The notes under the pieces are model-generated. The model searched no databases. It saw nothing but the letters and a program-made list of their open reading frames with translations, and was not told the origin of the DNA. From contig NW_022161845.1 of assembly GCF_008728515.1 (NCBI RefSeq), forward strand, positions 62,001 through 126,000: a stretch of 64,000 nucleotides of DNA, given 5' to 3'. The translations under genes and the position numbers were made by a program. Shown in pieces: positions 35,931 through 47,006 of the stretch. This stretch comes from Papio anubis (lineage: Eukaryota > Chordata > Mammalia > Primates > Cercopithecidae). The first letter of the stretch is position 1. Each line of letters starts with the position of its first letter.

Positions 35931-36554
35931 ACTCAAGATTAAGGGGATTAATACTTAAGCAAAAGTACTTTCCCCCCTCCATCTAGGGCTGAGATCAACA
36001 AAGACAAATATTTTTATTCATTCTCTTCTTGTGTGAAAAAATATTGCTCACCTTGGTTGGCTTTTTCATTGAATACGCAGCTCTTAGGGGACAATGAACT
36101 TATGCTGTGGTATCCTATCCAACTTCCTATCACTGCACTGGACCTGGAAATTCTCTCTTTTAACCTTTAGAGTGGTTTAAACTAAACCTAAAAGTACCTG
36201 GGGATTAGCAAATGCTCTTTCAGCCTTCTCCAACCTGTCTGGAATTGTGATCTCATTTTGCTTTTTACCTGTAAGAACTTCTGTAAATTTCTTGTTAATT
36301 CAAATATGCATTATTTTCAAAGATAAATTTTAAAACAGCGTAATCTTGATTTGTAGAGAAATGAACAGGACTGATGTTCAGACTATTAGCCAACAAACAG
36401 ATAAACATTGGATTTGCAAATAGCATTAAAAATTGAATATTCAGTTTTGATAATGGAGGGAGTAAACAGACATTCTTATACACTGCAAGATTAGTGTAAG
36501 CTGGTAATTATTTTAGGGAAGGCAAGTTGCCAACGTGTATTAATAATCTTAAAA
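35931..36554. other. Intron 14, not identified
   Basis: May continue the inverted L1M but I cannot support it. Confidence 0.35.
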
Positions 36555-36850
36555 TGTTACATACTCTTTAATGTAGAAATTATTTTAAAAGTAATTTATC
36601 CTAAAGGTATGATTAGAAATATGCACAAAGTCATATGAAAAAATGGTCATTGAAAATTTTTCTATTTCAATAAGCTGAAAATAACTTAAATGTCCCATAC
36701 AATAGATTTGGCTGAATACATTATGGCATATATATATATGCAAAATACATTATGACATACATATATATGCCAAAAATTCATATATATTGTCAATGGAAAA
36801 TATTTAAAATTTTAAAAATATAATCCCATTTTCTATAAAATTGCAGATTT
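36555..36850 (+). mobile_element. Old L1 (L1M-type) ORF2 C-terminal piece
   Basis: ttatcctaaaggtatgatta, aatatgcacaaagtcatatg and cttaaatgtcccatacaat match L1 ORF2 near its end. It has a 29-base tandem copy (atacattatggcatatatat at 36716 and again at 36745). Confidence 0.65.
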
Positions 36851-36869
36851 CTTAAAATTCTTTTGATAT

Positions 36870-38180
36870 ATTTATTTTTTAAATTTCTACAAAAACTTAT
36901 ATTTTACTATGCCAAACAAAAAGCTCTTCTAAAAATAGTAATCAAAATGGCCAACCCAGAAATAAACCTAAATACTTACAGCCAACTGATCTTCAACAAA
37001 GCAAACAAAAACAAAGTGAGGAAAGGACACCCTATGCAACAAATGGTGTTGGGATAATTGGCTAGCCACCAGAAGGAGAATGAAACTGGATCCTCATCTC
37101 TCACCTTAAACAAAAAATCAACCCATGATGGATCAAGGACTTAAATCTCAGACCTGAAAATATAAAAATTCTAGAAGATAACATTGGAAAAACTCTTCTA
37201 GACATCAGCCTAGACAAGGATTTCATGACCAACAACCCAAAAGCAAATGCAATAAAAACAAAGATTAAACAGCAGGGACTTAATTAAACTAAAGAGCTTC
37301 TGCATGGCAAAAGGAACAGTCAGCAGAGTAAACAGACAACCCATAGAGTGGGCGAAAACTTCACAATCTATATATCTAACAAAGGACTGATATCCAGAAT
37401 CTACAATGAACTCAAACAAATCAGTAAGAAAAATACAAACAATTCCATCAAAAAGTGGGCTAAGAACATGAATAGAAAATTATCAAAAGAAGATATACAA
37501 ATCGCCAACAAACATATAAAAAATGTTCAACATCACTAATGATCAGGATAATGCAAATCAAAACCAGAGTGCAATACTACTTTACTCTTGCAAGAATGGC
37601 CATAATAAAAAAATAAAAAAATAGATGTTGGCATGGATGCGGTAAACAGGGAGTGCTTCTACACTGCCGGTGGGAAGGTAAACTACCACAACCACTATGG
37701 AAAACAGTGTGGAGATTCCTTAAAGAACTAAAAGTAGAACTACCATTTGATCCAGCAATCCCACTACTGGGTATCCATCCAGAGGAAAATAAGTCATTAT
37801 ATGAAAAAATACTTGTACAACCATGTTTATAGCAGTACAATTCTCAATTGCAAAACTGGGGAGTCAACCCAAATGCCCATCAATCAATGAGTGGATAAAG
37901 AAACTGTGATATATATATATACGAAAACATCGTATGTTTTCACTCATAAGTGGGAGCTAAGCTGTGAGAATGCAAAGGCGTAAGAATGACACAACAAACT
38001 TTGGGGACACAGCGGGAAAAGGTGGGAAGGGGATGACGAATAAAAGACTACAACTGTGTGCAGTGGATACCACTTGGGTGATGGGTACAACAGAATCTCA
38101 CAATCACCACTAAAGCTTTTAATCATGTAATCAAACACCACCTGTTCCCCAATAACCTATGGAAAAATAAACATTTTTTT
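36870..38180 (+). mobile_element. Primate L1, 5' truncated
   Basis: ORF2 from the segment with agccaactgatcttcaacaa through cagcaatcccactactgggt to a 3' UTR with gtggataccacttgggtgat and caccacctgttccccaataa. Stops and indels throughout, so dead. Confidence 0.9.
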
Positions 38181-39195
38181 AAAAAAGAAACTATCATCAG
38201 AGTGAAGAGACAACCTACAGAATGGGAGAAAATTTTGCAATCTATGCATCTGACAAAGCCCTAATATCCAGAATCTACAAGGAACTTAAACAAATTTACA
38301 AGAAAAAAAACAAACAACCCCATTGAAATGTGGGCAAAAGGACAAGAACAGACACTGTTCAACAGAAGACATTTATGTGGTCAACTAACATATGAAAAAA
38401 GCTCATAATCATTGATCATTAGAGAAATGCAAATCAAAACCGCAATGAGATACCATCTCATGACATTCAGAATGGTGATCATTAAAAAGTCAAGAAACGA
38501 CAGATAATAGCAGGGCTTTAGAAAAACAGGACCAACTTTTACACTGTTGGTGGACATGTAAATTAGTTCAACCACTGTGGAAGACAGTGCAGTGATTCCT
38601 CGAAGACCTAGAACCAGAAATAGCATCCGACCCAGCAATCCCATTACTGGGTATGTATCCATAGGAATATAAATCATTCTATTATAAAGATACATTCAAG
38701 TTCATTGCAGCACTAGTCACAATACCAAAGATATGGAATCAACCCAAATGCCCATCAATGATAGACTGGATAAGGAGAAAGTGGTACATATATACCATGG
38801 AATACTACACAGCCATAAAAAAGAATGAGATGTGTCCTTTACAGGGACAATGGATGGAGCTGCAAGCCATTATCCTCAGCAAACTAATGGGAAAGAAAAA
38901 ACAAACACCCATGTCCTAATTTATAAGGGGGAGCTGAACAATGAGAACACATGGACACAGGGAGGGGAAAACACACACACCAGGGGCAGCCTGAGGAGGG
39001 AGCAGGGGGAGGGAGAGCATCAGGATAAATAGCTAATACATGCTGGCCTTAATGCCTAGTTGATGGGTTTTGACAGGCACAGTAAACCACCATGGCACAC
39101 GTTTACCTATGTAACAAACTTGTACATCCTACATATGTATCCCGGAACTAAATTAAACTAAACTAAAATATAATTAAATTAAATTAAATAAAGGA
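38181..39195 (+). mobile_element. Primate L1PA-type L1, 5' truncated
   Basis: Restarts in ORF2 right after the tail of the previous L1 (agagtgaagagacaacctac) and runs to the 3' UTR with gggagagcatcaggataaat, ccatggcacacgtttaccta and tatgtatcccggaac, then a tail of AAATT units. Confidence 0.9.
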
Positions 39196-39519
39196 CCCTA
39201 CGGAAAAAAGAAAATGTCAACGATATGACTAGCCAAATGTTTTTAACATGTACTACCCTCCCCCAAAACAGTTGCATTGATGAAATTAAACTTAAAAGCA
39301 TAAGAACAAAATTCACAAGATCAATAATCAAAGGCTAATATTTTAGGCATATAAAGAACTCACATAAATTAATTTGTAAAATACTCATGCCATCACAAGA
39401 GATAAACAAAGAGATAAAAATATTGCAGAGAGAAATAGTTTTTAAATCATTAGTCTCAAAAAAGTATAAAATTTTGTATATTATACTGGTTTTGATTTCC
39501 TTAATTAACTTTTTTTTTC
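39196..39519. other. Intron 14, possible L1M scrap
   Basis: atataaagaactcacataaa resembles an old L1 ORF2 phrase. Too short to name firmly. Confidence 0.35.
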
Positions 39520-39855
39520 AACTTTTATTTTAGATTCAGGGGATACATCTGCAGATTTGTGGTTTGGGATATGATTGATCCCAACACCCAGGTACTGAGC
39601 ATAGTACCCAATAGTTGGTTTTTCAACTCACAGTCCTCTTCTTTCATTTTTCACTTAGTAGTCTCCAGTGTCTATTGTTGTCATCTTCATGTTCACGAGT
39701 ACTCATTGTTTAGTATCCATTGATAAGTGAGAATATGCAGTATTTGACTTTCCGTTCCTGTGTTAATTAACTTAGGATAATTACCTCCAGCTGCATCCAT
39801 GTTGCTGCTAAGAACATGACTTCTAAGTAGCATTATATGCTCTCTTTCTCTCTCC

Positions 39856-39899
<44 letters not shown>

Positions 39900-40490
39900 C
39901 TCACACTTTCTCTATCCAGTCCATTGTTGATGGGCACCTAGGTTGATTCCATGTCTTTGCTTCGTGAATAATGCTGCAATGAACATACAAGATCATGTGT
40001 CTTTTTGGTAGAACTTTATTTTCTTTTGGATATATACCCAGTAATGAGATTGCTGGGTCAAATGGTAGTTCTTTTTTAAATTCTTTGAGAACTCTCCACA
40101 CTGCTTTCCACAGTAGGTGAACTAATTTACATTCCCACCAAGTATAAGTATACACTGTATACATTCCCACTCATAAATATACACTGTATAAGTATACCCT
40201 GTTCTCTGTGGCCCCACCAGCACCAGTTGTTTTTTGATGTTTAATCACAGCCATTCTGACTGGCATGAGATGGTAACTCATTGTGGTTTGGAGTTGCATT
40301 TCTATGATAACTAGTGATGTTGAGCATCTTTTCATATGTTTCTTGGCCACTTGTATGTCTTCTTTTGAGAAGTATATGCTCATGTCTTTTCCCATTTTTA
40401 ATGGAGTTATTTATTTTTTGCTTGTTCAATTGTTTAAGTTCCCTATAGATTCTGGCTATTAGACCTTCGTTGGGTGCATTGCAAATATGA
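39520..40490 (-). mobile_element. L1 3' part, inverted
   Basis: Reads as antisense L1 ORF2 end and 3' UTR: ttcaggggatacatctgcag, gagaatatgcagtatttgac, ccattgttgatgggcaccta, gggtcaaatggtagttc, tcttttgagaagtatatgc. It has a (CA)n at 39864-39897 and a 30-base tandem copy at 40129-40189. Confidence 0.9.
39864..39897. repeat. (CA)n microsatellite
   Basis: About 16 CA units inside the inverted L1. Confidence 0.95.
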
Positions 40491-40569
40491 GAAGACCTCT
40501 GAAGTGATGGCTAGAAGAAGGTTAAGAAGGTATGCATATAGCGTGAACTGAGAAAATTTCAGAATGGCT

Positions 40570-40614
40570 GGAAGGTAGAATATGGGAAGGTAGAATATGG
40601 GAAGGTAGAGAATG
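40570..40614. repeat. Three copies of a 15-base unit
   Basis: ggaaggtagaatatg repeated three times, the last copy with a change (gagaatg). Confidence 0.9.
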
Positions 40615-41105
40615 AGCTACGCAGAAGAGATGAGGTACAGTTTCCATAGATCTGTATAAACCCTACTGACTACTAAATGTATTCTAAGAATGGTTATAAC
40701 TCTTGAAGGGGCATTTAAGCTAAGAAGTCACCTACTCACAAACTATAGCTGTGGTTTCTTCTGGATTACTGGTTAATCAAGCAGGCTGAAGGCAGAGTTC
40801 TGCCCTCCTATGCACTTCCACTTCCTCAAAGCTATAACCTCTGTCTCAGCACCTAGATCTTCTCAACTTTTGAGCCAATCAAAATTATAGCAATGATTTG
40901 AACAATATTTCTTGTTCTTCTCTTATTATTTTGTGGTCCACACAGCCACAATAGGCCTAGTGCACTGCCATAAACAAAAATCCTAAATTCCTGTTCTTAA
41001 ATATGGTCACCTTATCAAAGAAGCAACTGAATATTTTACATTACTTTAAAATCGTAAATGTTATTCCAAATTTAATTAACATACAACAGAGTTGGCTTCC
41101 ATTTG
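40615..41105. other. Intron 14, no recognised element
   Basis: Unique-looking sequence; 40740-40960 is less AT-rich but matches nothing I can name. Confidence 0.4.
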
Positions 41106-41200
41106 AAAATTTATTTTTTAACAAGTTATTTTTAAGTTATTTTTTAATATTTTTAATAAAAAATTTATTTTTTAACTTGTTATTTTTAAGTTAAAAAATT
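41106..41200. repeat. 54-base AT-rich tandem duplication, second copy partial
   Basis: aaaatttattttttaacaag at 41106 is repeated as aaaatttattttttaacttg at 41160. Confidence 0.85.
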
Positions 41201-42769
41201 TATACTTGATTTTCAAAGTATAAATCATTGCTATGTTTTAATGTATTAAAATTATTAAACATAATTCCAGCCAGTCATCACTGTTTGAAACTTTAGGAAG
41301 TATATGTTAAAAGTCTTATTACCAAAGGGCCTTGAAAACATAAGACTATCATTCTGGAAATAAATAACACAGAAAAATGACAGTAAATGCCCATAATATT
41401 ATTTTCTGAGTTTTCACATTTTATAGATTGGGCAGACACAATATTCAGCAATGTTTAGCAAAGGCTGTAGTTAATATTAACTTTAATTTTATGTTACCTA
41501 TATGTAATATATTTCACAGACAAAAATTCTATTAAAAGTAGCACACTAAATGCAAAAATGCAAATATAATTACATTAATTATAGAATGATAAAATATATC
41601 TAAAACATCATTCTAACGAAAGTGTTTTGGAAACATTCATTAATCTGATTGCAATCTTGAAAAGTCTAGAACAAGTAATTAAACGCAAGAAGTATTTCAT
41701 CACATCTATGCAACTGCAAAAATGTGAGAATACAAATTTTAAGTGATTGATTTACATGTTGTTTATAAAATGCTATCTGCTTGCCTGACAGATAATTCCC
41801 CAACATGTGATTTCCAGGTATTGCATCACAGAGAAGGTCCTGGTATTTTCCTCAAAAATCATCACTTTTACTACTACTCTTTGAAATCCCAGGTTGAGGA
41901 AAGAGAGGAGGTATTATTTATAATTGGTAAAGCAAGAGGGTGGCACTAAAGGACAATCCATTCCAACCTCTCAACTTCGGAGAGTCTGGGAGTAAAATAA
42001 TGCTGATACATCTACATGTGAATGCTATAAACAGCAGGTGGGGAGTAGGCAAAGGCACACAGGGTTGAATTCTTTGTGTGGAGTAGAAAGACTTTGGGAA
42101 AAGCTACTGAGTCTGAAAGTCTGCAAGTAGAATCCCAGATGGCTGGCAGGCCAAAATTATTCCTCTGCTACTCACAAGAGCCCAGAATAATTAAAACCAC
42201 AGCCAACACCACAAAATTCAAACTATAAGCAAGCCAAAGTACATATAAAAAGGAAAAACAGAAAGGACCAACTGTTCAGACAAAAAAAAATGTAATAGGT
42301 GTGAAAAAGTACAAGTCTAACACTTTTATCTGAAGAACAAAGAAGTGCATTGATTTATTTTCTTTTCCCTTCAGCCTACTATGTTTCTCTTGTGCTTTCT
42401 TCTTCCTTTTCTCCCTGATTCAGAAAGACAAAATGGTTAAACAAGACTGGTTTTACTCCTGGCTTCTGAAGGTAGAAACGCACTTTCTAGCAACATGTTC
42501 TGATAACTTCTTTCTCAAAACATTTTGGATCCCCCAGTGAGTTTGTTACGAAAAAATTTGACCTGCCCAAGCTACTACAACCATGAATTAGATTACATAA
42601 GACTGATGCTTAAAGCTACCCTTATCTTCTCACTTTTGTGACTTTGTACAGTAACATTTAATATAAATATTTAAATACAAAGTGAGGAAATATAGGCAGC
42701 AGTTGCTAAAACATTTTCGATATTTCCTTATCTTCCTGAATGAAGAATTTAGAAATTGTCTAATTTGAC
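41201..42769. other. Intron 14, no recognised element
   Basis: Mostly AT-rich unique-looking sequence. No WDR72 exon was found on the minus strand. Confidence 0.45.
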
Positions 42770-42905
42770 TTTCTCCTCACACTAAGGGAAAAGAGAGAGA
42801 TAAGGGAAATGATTTGTTCTAAGTTATCCATCTGGCAAATAACTCAACCAAGATTCCCAAGTCTGTTTTTCCTAACTATTCTACTGATGACATTATCCAC
42901 TTAGA
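42770..42905 (+). repeat. MIR-like fragment
   Basis: cctcacactaagggaaaaga, tgttctaagttatccatctgg, ctcaaccaagattcccaagtc follow the second half of MIR or MIR3. Confidence 0.5.
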
Positions 42906-44451
42906 TTCTTCAAAGAATGAAATAATATTTTTATTTATTATTTTAAAAACATACAAGGGTCTTTATTAGCTAAACACTCATTTTACAATACACCACAGTC
43001 ACTGAGCTGTATAAGGAAGGAAAAGTCGTCATCATGTGAAAACATTCACTAATGAACTAGTCACATATAAAATTAGTACCTAAACACTCCTTGCCTTATA
43101 ACATAAAGACCTAGCCCCATCTATTAGACATGGACCGGTTATCTGATGATGCAATTCAATTGTAGAGTAGATAGCAAATAGTGTTAAAGATGTAGGATTA
43201 CACTAACAGTGACAGCAGAACTCCAAGTCATAACTAATGCCATTGACAAATAAGGATGTAACAGAGAAAAACAGATAGCTTGAGAAAACTAACTCAGAAG
43301 CTTCAAATGAAAAATGTTTTAATGTAAAGTGTAAAAGTTAGGTCTGTGGAAAGCTTGATTATCTTTCAAATTCTTTTCTAGAACAAAACTCCTTATTATT
43401 CTTAGTGAAATTCAAACATAAAATAAAAGATGACATATTGTGAACCATATAGTTTAATTAGAAAAAAACACACAAAACAAAACTTGCTTGATTCATTATA
43501 TAGTCATTTAAAAAATTAGTGCCTAATTGCAATAATAAATTTACATTTTGCTCAATATAAATAAGCTACATTATTTTACATGTTTAATTTCATTTTTAAG
43601 TTAAAAGAAATTTTTTTAAATCCCCTTAACAGTTCTCCACTTAGCTAACCCATCAGATTAATCTGTGCTCTCCAATCCCTCTGACCACTGGTATACTACT
43701 TTCCACTTTCTGCATTCTACTCATAGCAACTGAGATATTTACTTTCCAGTAATTTTAATTCTCTTTGTTCTCAACCTTCTTTTCCCAGTTGTGCTTATCA
43801 CAGTAATTACATATTTTAATAAGCTAGGTAAAAATTGAAGAATTCTGTGTATACAATTTAGTTCCTAAGAAAACAAAGTTTAGTAATCTGAAGACCCTAT
43901 GGAATCCGCATTCTAGTTACTCCACAAGTTTCTAAATTATTTCTACATTTTAAGTAAATAAAAACTGTAAGTCATAGCTGAAGCATTAGGAGTGTAGTTA
44001 AGGCAAAGAAAAAGAATTAGGAAATTTAAACTATGAATCTACACTCAAGGGAAAGGATGTCCATCAATAGGTTTATAACAGTGGAAGTTTTTCAAGCGAG
44101 AGATGGCACAGATGATACAAAAAAAAATTGACATCCATGTATTGAATACTATATTACTGAGAAATTATTTAATGATTAGCCTACATCGTAAGTTTGACAG
44201 GAAAAGAGAGTGTAATTTCTTGATGTAGAAAGTTTTCTGAGAAACAAGTCTACAATGTAGATAAATTTATAACCTAACTTATAAGAAGTTAACTTTAAAA
44301 CTTATGCCATAAAAAGGTAGAGAATATGGTACTTAGATATAAAAAGAAATTACAGTAGATGTTTACATCTTTGCTGCTAAAAATTTCAAATAACTAACTG
44401 TGTTATGACAAATTAACAAATTATAAATATTTTGAAAATATGAGTTGATTT
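42906..44451. other. Intron 14, no recognised element
   Basis: AT-rich unique-looking sequence. Confidence 0.45.
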
Positions 44452-46939
44452 CTAGTCAAGATGGCAAAGTTGAGACTTTGAAGTAAACTATTTTTTTTTA
44501 ATTCACACCAACAATAGCTTTTTTAATTTAAAAAAAAAAAAACTTAAAATGTTTAGCTAAGCTCAAAAACAAAATAAACATGTTGGAAGACCACAAATGG
44601 AAAGAAACACAAAGTGCTAAGTGAAGCTAAAGTCACAGGCCTGCTTACCAACAAGTCTATAAGCAGATAACAAGGCCTTAGAGTCAACTTCTGAGGCTAA
44701 ATGTCAGGCCATTGGCAGGTGGACAACCTAGAAAAATCCTAATCTAACTTTTAACTCAATCAACCCATAAGCTAGTTCACTGATTAGACAGACATACACC
44801 CAACATTAATGCCGTCCAGGTACCATTCTAGACTAAAGGCCTTGATAAGGTATGCAGACACATACCTAAAACCAACAGACAACATCAGCTGGGGCGGGGG
44901 GGCAGGGAGAGGGAGAGAGAGAGAGAGAGAATACAGCAAAACAAAAAACCCAAGAGAAAAAATTTTTCTCTAGAAATGAGCTTGCAAACCAAACTTCTAT
45001 AACATAGGGAAAGTAATACTTGGAAAGATAGCTACAAATATAAAAGCTGAAACATATGTTAATTCCAGATAAAATTAGTGCCATAGAAGGGACTGAAAAT
45101 GTATTATTTATGACCATCAAAGAGAAATCAGAGGAATGACATTCATAAAAATGACCAAGAAGTTATGGAAGAAAAAAAAGTAAAAATAAAATGAATAAAA
45201 GAAAAAGAGTTTTTTAGGAATATTAGGAAAAGTATAATAGTTATATTAAAAATGTGGTAGGGGCAGAACTTCTGGGTTAATTAAGTCCACTGAAAACATG
45301 CTCCTTCAAAAAAGGCAAAAGAATTCAAGAAATAACCAAAGGTTTGTGATAAGGATCTTTTCTTCCCTAGTAAAATGGCTGGATGTCAGTAATAACAGTA
45401 AGCATCCTAGCATTTTAATTTGCCTTTTTCTCATTGCCCCTCTCTAGCTCCACAGTCTTGAAAATCAGCAGTTTGGCAATCATGGTGGCCCTGAAAACCA
45501 GCAGCCTATCAGTCACTGGACGAGACATATATGTTTAAAGACCCTCAAAAATCCTCATCGCCACAAAACTGGCAATATTTCACCTGCCTCCCAGCTCCCT
45601 GAGAAGTCCCATTTGCCAACCTTATCGTTATTTGGGAAATTTACAAGTATGTGCAAATTAAACAATACACTCCTAAATAATTAGTGGGGAAAAATCAAAG
45701 TAATGAAAGAGGGGTATCATCACTGATCTTACAAAGGTTTTTTAAAAGATCTCAGAGAAATACTATGAATAGCTATCTGCCAGCAAATTAGGAAATCAAG
45801 ATGAAAGGGACAAATTTTTAAAAAGACATAAACAACCAAAACTGGCATAAGAAGAAATAGAAAGCAGAACAGACCTATACCAGTAAAGAAATTGAATTAG
45901 TAGTTAAATATCTTTCTATACAGAAAAGACCAGGTCCAGATGACTTCACTGTTAATTTCTACCAAACATTTAAAGCAGAGTTAATACCAGTTCTTGATAA
46001 ATACCTTCAAAAAAATACAAGTGGTGTGGGGACACTTCCCAACTCACTCTAAGTGACCAGTATTACCCTAATACTGAAACCAAACAGAGATATCACAAGA
46101 TAAGAAAACTACAGACCCATAACCCTTATAATTATAGACACAAAAATCCTCAAGAACATACTCACAAAGCAAATCTAGCGAAACCTAAAAATAATTTTAC
46201 ACCATGACCAACTAGAATTTATCGTACAAATATAGTTGACTTAATACACAAAAATCCATTCACATAATGTATCATATTAATAGAATAAAAAACAAAACAT
46301 ATGATTATCCCAATAGATACACAAAAAGCATTTGAAAAAATCAAACACAATTTCATAATAAAAAACATCCAACAAACTAGGAATAGAAAAGAACTTCTGC
46401 AACCTGATTGAGAGTATCTGTGGAAAACCCACACCTAACATAACACTTACGGTGAAAAACCAAATGCTTTCCTCCTAAGGTCAGGAATAGGACAAGTATG
46501 TCCTTTCTTGTTGGTTCTATTTAACATTGTACTAGACGTCCTGGACAGGGTGATTAAGAAAGAAAAATAAATGAGAAGCATCCAGATTGGAAGGAAGGAA
46601 GTAAAATTGTCTATATTTGTAGATTACATAATATCATATATAGAAAACACTTAGGTATCCACAAAAAAAAAAAAAAAAAAACCTATTTGAACTAACCAAT
46701 GAGTTTAGCAAGGTTGTAGTACACAATATCAACGTAGAAAATTAATATTTTTTGGATCTGTGTTCTTGCCCAAATCTCATGTTGAAGTATAATTCCTGAT
46801 GCTGCAAAAAATTGTCTATATTTGCAGATTACATAATATTGTATATATAAAACACTAAGGTATCCACACACACACACACACAAACTATTTGAACTAACAA
46901 ATGAGTTTAGCAAGATTGTAGTACACAATATCAATGTAG
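44452..46939 (+). mobile_element. Old L1 (L1M-type), mosaic, split by an MaLR provirus
   Basis: Starts with a 5'-UTR-like ttctagtcaagatggcaaag. A second 5'-UTR-like part (tggcaatcatggtggccctg) is at 45471. ORF2 begins near 45630 and runs through the reverse transcriptase part (aaaagaccaggtccagatga). It stops where the provirus begins. The order of parts suggests deletions or two merged copies. No frame is intact. Confidence 0.8.
44893..44931. repeat. Polypurine tract with (GA)n
   Basis: gggcggggggg leads to a run of about ten GA units; all purine on one strand apart from two C. Confidence 0.9.
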
Positions 46940-47006
46940 AAAATTGATATTTTTTGGATCTGTGTTCCTGCCCAAATCTCATGTTGAAGTATAATCCCCA
47001 GTGCTG
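46603..47006. repeat. About 200-base tandem duplication across an L1/LTR junction
   Basis: 46603-46804 and 46808-47006 are copies. Each starts aaaattgtctatatttg, includes the last L1 bases and then the first 60 or so bases of the MaLR LTR, and stops at gatgctg or agtgctg. They differ at about one base in ten; copy 1 has an A run where copy 2 has a (CA)n. Confidence 0.9.

Noticed and set aside
40570..40614. Regular short repeats as a CRISPR-like array
   Set aside because: A simple tandem with no spacers in a primate genome.
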